Shown one piece after another: positions 53,643 through 64,000 of a stretch of 64,000 nucleotides of DNA. The first letter of the stretch is position 1. Every line of letters begins with the position of its first letter. This DNA is from Denticeps clupeoides (taxonomy: Eukaryota > Chordata > Actinopteri > Clupeiformes > Denticipitidae), in the NCBI RefSeq assembly GCF_900700375.1, contig NW_021629803.1:1-64000 (forward strand). Reading direction: 5' to 3'. The notes under the pieces are model-generated. The model ran no database searches and was not told where the DNA came from. It saw nothing but the letters and a program-made list of their open reading frames with translations. The position numbers were made by a program, and so were the translations under genes.

Positions 53643-53938
53643 CATACCTGTCAAGTATCCCGTTTTGGCCCGTTCATTCCCGCCGTCCTCCCGTATTAGT
53701 ATTTTCCCGTAAATCTCCCGTATTTTAATCTGCGTTATTTAAAAAAAATAATCTGAGTTGTGTCGCTAATGTCGCGATAAGTGCCGCCTGCAGTAGCTAC
53801 TACAGGTACTGAAGGTGGCAGTTCTCGCGAGATTAGCGCGTGAGGTCAGATGACGAGATGATGAGTGACGACGCGGGAAAAAAGAAGAAGAAACAGACAG
53901 ACGATGGACGCCAGGACAGAGAAGGGAAGGCGCTCCTG
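53643..53938 (+). mobile_element. Truncated hAT-like copy joined to an RSPH exon
   Basis: Starts with CATACCTGTCAAGT after CCCCAGGG exactly as at 45339. The match to the first copy stops around CGCTCCTG (53931-53938), where a radial-spoke exon begins. The 3' half is missing. Confidence 0.75.
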
Positions 53939-54502
53939 GGTGCACCACGTCCCGCACATCCTGACTCAGGTCCGTCCTTCGTATTTAACCGTCACCTCGG
54001 ACCTTCTAGAACCCGCCGCTGATACTGCGGTTCGTCCAAGGCCGCTGCGTGTGGGTGAACCCGGCGGAGAAACCGGCGGCGGAACCTGATGAAGATGAAG
54101 AGGAGGAGGAGGAGCCGGAACGGGAGGAAGGACCCGCCATCTTCACCCCGCTGTCTGAAGACGCAGGTGAGCGTGCGAGATGCCGCCGGTCCGCCTCCTC
54201 CTCCGTAACCACGGTAACGCGCCACGTTTCTGCGTTTGGTGTAGAAATCGACCGGCTGCCACCGTGGAGCTCCCGGCTGTCCTCCGCCCTCGTCCCCCGC
54301 TTCGCCGTGGCCGTCGCCCGTCATCACCGCGTCCCGGTCTCCCCGCAGGAAGTTCGAGAACGTTTACATCGGCTGGGGCGTGAAGAGCGACGCGGCCTTC
54401 TCGCCGGCGCTGCCCCCCGACCCCCAGCGCGACTTCCCCGGCGGGCCGGAGGTGACCGAGGAGGCGGACCCCACGCCGCAGGAGGACGAGGACGAAGACT
54501 GA
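53934..54502 (+). pseudogene. 3' exons of a radial spoke head protein 4A/6A-like gene (fragment)
   Basis: Pieces in order: 53934-53969 (SWVHHVPHILTQ, then a GT donor), 54041-54166 (CVWVNPAEK, an acidic run, GPAIFTPLSEDA, donor GTGAGC), 54245 to about 54320 (IDRLPPWSSRLSSALVPRFAVAV), and 54349-54502 (KFENVYIGWGVKS ... RDFPGGPEVTE, stop TGA). This is the conserved C-terminus of RSPH4A/RSPH6A, a ciliary/flagellar radial-spoke head component. The third exon lacks the usual SNLWPGAYAY part and the first junction does not keep phase, so this copy looks broken. AATAAA follows at about 54580. Confidence 0.82.
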
Positions 54503-54599
54503 CGTTCACATGAAAACTTTTATTAGCGACCGAAACACAAGATTGACGTTCATGCCGAAGTTTAGTTAACGCACGGTAAATAAACGGTGAAGACACACG

Positions 54600-58705
<4,106 letters not shown>

Positions 58706-58923
58706 AACGTTTCCAGGACTTAAACAATACAAGCAAGAGGCAGGAGATTGAGGAAACCCTGAAGGTCCTCCTCAGAAGGCAGAAGGAACTGTGTGGGCAA
58801 CTCGTGCAGACCGCGTACATGAGAGCAGCACTGGAGCATCTTCGAGAAGCTTCACAAGGAGACGTGGAGAAAAGAAAACAGTACAAGAACCAGGCTGTCC
58901 AGGTTGATCTGGGAGGCTGGTGA
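58706..58923 (+). pseudogene. Partial coiled-coil gene, copy 4 (3' end only)
   Basis: Begins in the middle of the coding region ([12 protein letters not shown]) directly after the sympk exon and ends VQVDLGGW as copies 1 and 2 do. No promoter is present. The 3' flank continues as in copies 1 and 2 up to about 59620. Confidence 0.82.
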
Positions 58924-59319
58924 ACAGGACGCAGCTATGCGGACATCGCAAAGGCGAGCGTAACATGAGCGTTATTACAAAATGCAAATACGCCAAATAA
59001 AGAATCTATATAGAAAAGATGAATGAAATCTCCTTTGACTTTCTTGAGCTTCACACGTCCAAAACACAAGACAAACATTAAAAACCATGTTGTATAGTTC
59101 ACCATGTACTATATTTCACTTGGATTATATACAACTATATTATTTTACGTGTTCCGTAACAACACATTTACATTCAGTAGTGACGGGGACAGTCCCCCTG
59201 GGGACAGAGGGACACGATGGTAGTAAGTGGGGTTTGAACCTGGAACTTGGTGCTCTTCTGGTTCAGACGTGAGTGTGTTGGCCAAGTGTAAAACACACCA
59301 ATAAAACTGATTAAAAAGT

Positions 59320-59625
59320 GAAAGTGTCAGTAAACAAGAATCTACCTCTATGTACCATCCGACCTCTACAACTCATACAGGACGAAGCAGCAGGACTGAT
59401 GTTCAACCTTCCCAAGTTCTCCACACCGCCCCTCTGCTACGTTCCCTCCACCGGCTCCCAGTAGCTGCACCCATCAGGTTCTAAATACTGATGCTGGCCT
59501 ACAAAGCCAAACATGGAGTAGCACCATCCTACCTCACAGCCCTTATTACACCTCGCACTGCACCTGGTATACTCCGAGCCTCCAGTACTGCTCGCCTGGT
59601 CCCCCCATCTCTGAAGGTAAAAAGA
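59320..59625 (+). repeat. LINE-derived fragment
   Basis: Same region as 43080-43365 and 51390-51690 on the opposite strand (DEAA, FNLPKFSTPP). Confidence 0.6.
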
Positions 59626-59629
59626 AAGA

Positions 59630-59865
59630 CACAGTAGGATATTTCAGTCAATAAAGAATCTATAAAGAAAAAATGAATGAAATCTCCTTTGCCTTTCTTG
59701 AGTTTCACACGTCTTGTCGTGTAGATTCTACCACTCCCACGACGTGTTACACTGGTGAAGCGACAATAGGATCTGATTCCGGTCAGAGAATCAGGAGCCT
59801 GGAGGCCAGCTTATCAATTATCTTATTTATTTACGAAGTATGTGTGTGTCTGTGTGTGTGTGTGT

Positions 59866-59896
<31 letters not shown>

Positions 59897-60560
59897 GTCT
59901 ACAAGAAACACAGAAAGCATACATAAGCAAACACTCCACAGAACATGATGATACACAACACTGATTAATAACACTGCTTACAGTAATCTAACATGAAACA
60001 GACAATACAATCCTACATAAGCAGCTAACCAGCACTAGAACATTTTACCTAGAATATAAATATAGGCAGCTAAAACACAGGAAAATTATTGAACCCCGTT
60101 AGCTTAGCGCTAATAGCAGGCGGAAATTAGCATAAGAATTAAATAATTCCCAAACATTACAAACTCTCTCTCTGCATATAAAACAGTATGAAAGGATAAA
60201 CGAATCGAACACACGAGTGTGAACAACACTCCTCAGCACTTACTTTCCGTCATGAACGCACACATTTACATGTGAAAAATACGCGTGGCTCATTAGGTGT
60301 CACACTCTAACCGGACCAGATAGAAACAACTAAACAAATCTGGGTCTTTCTGACACGTCTAAAACACAAGACAAACATTAAAAATAATTTTATATCACGG
60401 TACAAATGATCTAATAATAAAATGTAGAATCAAAGTTGTACTGGTATCCGATTGGCCCATTTGTGTAGGGGGCGTGTCCATGTTCACACTAATGACGTGC
60501 AAAACAAATGTTTTTACTGACTGTGTACTATATTTCACTTGGAATATATACAACTATATT
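59630..60560 (-). repeat. Segmental duplication, inverted copy
   Basis: Reverse counterpart of about 46140-47090. No gene is seen. The GT tract 59838-59895 has grown or shrunk relative to its partner. Confidence 0.8.
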
Positions 60561-60889
60561 ATTTTACTTGTTCCGTAACAACACATTTACATTCAGTAGT
60601 GACGGGGACAGTCCCCCTGGGGACAGAGGGACACGATGGTAGTAAGTGGGGTTTGAACCTGGAACTTTGTGCTCTTCCGGTTCAGACGCGAGCGTGTTAG
60701 CCAAGTGTAAAACACACCAATAATAATGATTAAAAAGTGAAAGTGGCAGTAATTTGATTTGGGACAAATAGCGTTGACAGCACCTTGTGTGTGTGGAGTT
60801 TACATGTTCTTCTGTCTCGGTGTGGGTTTCCTCCTGATTCACTGTCCAGAGAGGCACTTTTTTTTTCAGCAAGAACAAGAGCCCAGAAT

Positions 60890-61062
60890 TAATGTGATTG
60901 GCTGATATAATTTTTTTCAGCCAATCACAATGTTTCTGAGCTCTTGTTCTGTAGCGTAATCAGCTGAGTGAAACCAGCCAATCACAATGTTCTTAAGATC
61001 TTGTTCCTCCATCTGATTGGCTGAAAAAAAAGTGACATCATCAGCTTCGCTCTATTTAAGAG
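60890..61062 (+). promoter_or_regulatory. CCAAT/TATA promoter of coiled-coil copy 3
   Basis: CCAAT at 60921-60925 and 60978-60982 and inverted at about 60896-60900 and 61015-61019, TGACATCA at 61033-61040 and TATTTAA at 61053-61059, about 65 bp before the ATG at 61123. Confidence 0.68.
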
Positions 61063-61122
61063 GTGAGCCGTGAAGAACTAAATCATTTCAGATTTACAAG
61101 AGTTCAGTATAGAGGTAGAGAA

Positions 61123-62202
61123 ATGAAGGCGTGGAAGAAGTTTGTTAGGTGGACCAAGCGTCGCTTCTTCAAGAAGGACGTTTCCGTTGAGCCCAAAATG
61201 ACCGATCTGAAATCAGCTCAGATGGGTCAGGTTGAGGTGTTCGGGGAACAGGTCGGCACACTCGAGGCGGTGACGGAGACATTCCTGGAAAGGGATCCCG
61301 GTCATCGTAAAGAAGTGGAGGAGATGTTCATGGCCTCTAATAATAATCTGGAGATGGCTATTCGTGACACGACACAGAACAGCCTGGCTTGGCGTGAAGA
61401 GCTGAGGCAAATTGCCATCCAGGAGGCTGAGAATGAAGTAAAAGAAAGACTGAGAGAAGAACAAGATCTGGAACGGCTGCAATGTGAGGAGCTTGAAGTA
61501 CAGCTGAACGTGGAGAGACACAACAGAGAAGAAGCAGAAAGGCGTTTCTGTAACGTGAGAGAAACTGGAAAGCAGATGGAGATGGAGACACAGCTCCATA
61601 CGCAGCTGGGGAGCATGCAGGCTCTTTATGAAGAGACGCTGCAGAACGAGAAGAAGGAGCAGGAAACGCTGAGAAGTCAAATGACAGATGAGCAGAGCAG
61701 GAGAGAGAAAGCTGAAAAAGAGCTTGAAGCAAAAAGAGAAAGCAGGAAAGAGGCAGAGAGGCTTCTCCTGGAGACAGAGACAAAGTTCCGTCATCAGCTG
61801 GAGAGCAAAGACAGCCTCCACGAGGAGACGCTCCAGCAAATGAAAAAGGAACTCGAGATGATGACAGCCGAACGTGACCATGAGCACAGAGCACGAGAAG
61901 AACTTGAAAAAGTGCTCCTTGAAAAAACATCTACCAGGAACGAACTGGAAAAACGTTTCCAGGACTTAAACAATACAAGCAAGAGGCAGGAGATTGAGGA
62001 AACCCTGAAGGTCCTCCTCAGAAGGGAGAAGGAACTGTGTGGGCAACTCGAGCAGACAGTGGACATGAGAGCAGCACTGGAGCATCTTCGAGAAGCTTCA
62101 CAAGGAGACGTGGAGAAAAGAAAACAGTACAAGAACAAGGCTGTCCAGATTGATCAGGGAGGCTGTGAAATGGTGATAATCACCACTTGGTCTGAGGCCT
62201 AA
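61123..62202 (+). CDS. Intronless coiled-coil protein, copy 3, with a new C-terminus from the C1q gene's 3' end
   Basis: 359 aa. It equals copies 1 and 2 up to QIDQGG, but then reads CEMVIITTWSEA and stops. The DNA from about 62163 onward is the 3' end of the C1q gene (48222 down to 47345). The fusion lies at CTGTGAA, a short stretch similar in both parents. The stop TAA overlaps the AATAAA signal inherited from the C1q gene (62201-62206). Promoter and frame are kept, so it could be expressed. Confidence 0.72.
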   Translation: MKAWKKFVRWTKRRFFKKDVSVEPKMTDLKSAQMGQVEVFGEQVGTLEAVTETFLERDPGHRKEVEEMFMASNNNLEMAIRDTTQNSLAWREELRQIAIQEAENEVKERLREEQDLERLQCEELEVQLNVERHNREEAERRFCNVRETGKQMEMETQLHTQLGSMQALYEETLQNEKKEQETLRSQMTDEQSRREKAEKELEAKRESRKEAERLLLETETKFRHQLESKDSLHEETLQQMKKELEMMTAERDHEHRAREELEKVLLEKTSTRNELEKRFQDLNNTSKRQEIEETLKVLLRREKELCGQLEQTVDMRAALEHLREASQGDVEKRKQYKNKAVQIDQGGCEMVIITTWSEA

Positions 62203-63045
62203 TAAAGTCCTGGCTTACATCATACGCCATTTGGCTTTGAAACAAATAAATCTGGAGAAATATCTAATAAAGCAAATACTTGTTTTACAGCACAGTTAGT
62301 CTTAATGTTCGATGTATCTTCCGATAATAAAGAAGCATGGCTGCTACTAACAATCATTTTAATAATCAATTAATCTGTCGATTATTTTTTATAAATTATG
62401 AATAAATAAAAGCATTCATTTCCAACCCTTTATTCAAAAACAGAATCTTTAGAAAATGCACGAATATAATGATAATTAAACACCAAAACATAACACCAAA
62501 AACATGCACATGTATGCTTTACTTGATCTGGCAAATATAGACTTTTTAAAATAAAGTGCCACCTGAGCTGCCGGAACAACAAATAATTTATGAAAAGAAA
62601 TACAATACATATCAGAAAATTGAACAGGATTTGTTTGAATGTCAGAACTTGTCTCATTGTACATTTTACCTCTGTTTGTCACGACCACGGGCTGACGGGG
62701 GAAGGAAGCGCAGAGACGGGACATCTGGGCAAATGGGATTTATTAATACGCACAAAAGAAAAAGGCACGAGGGACAAAACAAAGGAAGCCAAGAAAAACA
62801 AACCAACAGGCGTGTGGCGGTTGCCAGGAACTGAAATCAAAGTTCAGGATCCACATCGATGCATCAGTGTCGGTTCCTTCTAACAGGGCTCCAACCACGG
62901 ATGCCTACCCAGCAGCACCTGTCCATGGTTAGAGCCCTGCTGTCAGGCTGAGTGCTGCCAGCTGGGGCTCCTGCTGCACCCAGACGTGGCACCGTTACTC
63001 TCCAACATGTGTTTACCATGTAAAATCCAGAACTGGAACCAGACA
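62163..63045 (+). repeat. Duplicated block: C1q-gene 3' end, inverted copy
   Basis: Reverse counterpart of about 47345-48228, now serving as the 3' end of coiled-coil copy 3. Confidence 0.82.
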
Positions 63046-63049
63046 GTTA

Positions 63050-63370
63050 TGGAGCTAATATTATGACCAAACTATTTGAATGTGAATTGTGTAAATTTGA
63101 ATTAAAAGGAGCTAATATTATGACAAAACTATTTGAATGTGAATTGTGTAAATTTGAATTATCAAAACTGAATTTGAAATTATTTTACTTGAATATTAGA
63201 GCTAATATTATGACAAAACTATTTGAATGTGAATTGTGTAAATTTGAATTATTAAAATTGAATTTGAAATTATTTTACTTGAATATTAGAGGTAATATTA
63301 TGACAAAACTATTTGAATGTGAATTGTGTAAATCTGAATTATCAAAATTCAATTCTCTAAATTCAATTTT
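63050..63370 (+). repeat. Tandem repeat, unit about 57-116 bp
   Basis: GCTAATATTATGACAAAACT followed by ATTTGAATGTGAATTGTGTAAA recurs at about 63052, 63110, 63200 and 63292. A frame stays open across it only because the unit lacks stops in that phase; I do not count it as a gene. Confidence 0.8.
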
Positions 63371-63440
63371 CTAAAATTCAATTTTCTAAATTCAATTTTC
63401 TAAAATTCAATTTTCTAAATTCAGTTTTCTAAAATTCAAA
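63345..63440 (+). repeat. AAATTCAATTTTCT low-complexity repeat
   Basis: About seven copies of a 14-15 bp unit. Confidence 0.85.
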
Positions 63441-63479
63441 CCCAGAAATTCAGATCGTACAGAAAGTAGGTCAGAGGTC

Positions 63480-64000
63480 ATTCACAGGGAGGCGTAGATG
63501 ATCTCCGAAAAGTCGAGCGAAGCATTTTGGTCAATTACAGAGCTGCTCAGGAGGTGACCATTCTTCTGCGTGATCATGAATCGCCCAGAGGTAAGTGATT
63601 TTTAAGCATTTATGGTTTATAATTATATATTGTGTTAGCGTTCCCAGCGTGTGAAACATTATCTGAGCGGTCTCTGGTGTTTGTATATTTGATAAAAGGG
63701 ATTAGCATACCACCGTGTCTATATAGAACGCGAACACGCCGCAATAACTTTTAAGTGACAAAGCGGCCGTTGTAAAGAGCTTAGAAATAGAACAGGGAAT
63801 CCGTTTGCTGTTGGGAATTTCGCATTCAGTGTAGACATTATCCCTGATTTTAATCATCAGGTTCTACTGTCTTCTGTCATGACGCGTCACACCGCTCGTG
63901 TCCTGTGTTAATACAATAACTCCGTTAGTGCTTCATTTATTTCCTTGATTGGAATCCACATCAGATCCAACTTGGATATAAGGTCACTCGATGATGATTG
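63480..64000. other. Unassigned sequence, possible first exon
   Basis: 63567-63581 reads ATGAATCGCCCAGAG followed by a strong donor GTAAGTG, so a 5' exon (MNRPE) is possible, but nothing else supports it. The rest holds nothing I recognise. Confidence 0.25.

Noticed and set aside
63063-63374. A 103-aa open frame with repeated LFECELCKFEL
   Set aside because: CxxC-like look, but it is a tandem DNA repeat without stops in one phase, and it has no supporting gene structure.

Overview
The window looks like teleost fish genomic DNA that is rich in repeats. Support comes from a tandem 5S rRNA array, a fish-type C1q-domain gene with intron-split coiled-coil exons, pieces of radial-spoke-head (RSPH4A/6A) and symplekin genes, tRNA-derived SINEs, LINE tails, hAT-like and Tc1-like debris, and Polinton/adintovirus-type elements. 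I cannot fix the species.

Layout. (1) 1-7599: 5S rRNA genes on the minus strand, about 260 bp per repeat, 29 whole units plus one cut unit. They follow a seven-unit higher-order pattern of about 1.82 kb. (2) 7600-41794: three layers of Polinton-type elements. The oldest is a remnant (7600-7917, 35248-38186, 40556-41794) cut off by the 5S array. A non-coding element (7918-35241, target duplication CATGTA) with arms of about 4.9 kb is inserted in it. A gene-bearing Polinton (15793-31092, target duplication CATATC, about 15.3 kb) is inserted in turn in that. Empty copies of both target sites survive in the window. (3) 38187-40555: an insertion in the oldest layer, with a tandem repeat of about 105 bp and two UUCG-type hairpins. 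(4) 41.8-64 kb: host DNA with LINE, SINE and hAT pieces and segmental duplications. These carry three full copies and one partial copy of an intronless coiled-coil gene, a C1q-domain gene (minus strand), and fragments of an RSPH4A/6A-like gene and of sympk.

The inner Polinton has a rightward set (two unknown genes, chromodomain integrase, penton-like protein, basic core-like protein, major capsid protein, adenain-like protease). A leftward set converges on it (two unknown small genes, packaging ATPase, protein-primed DNA polymerase B, and a region of short open segments with splice-like borders, one with an LxCxE motif). It looks whole and young: its ends are nearly identical and its target duplication is perfect.

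The 43-63 kb part was reshuffled at short homologies. One coiled-coil copy now ends in the 3' end of the C1q gene, a partial copy is joined to a broken sympk exon, and a truncated hAT copy abuts an RSPH exon.
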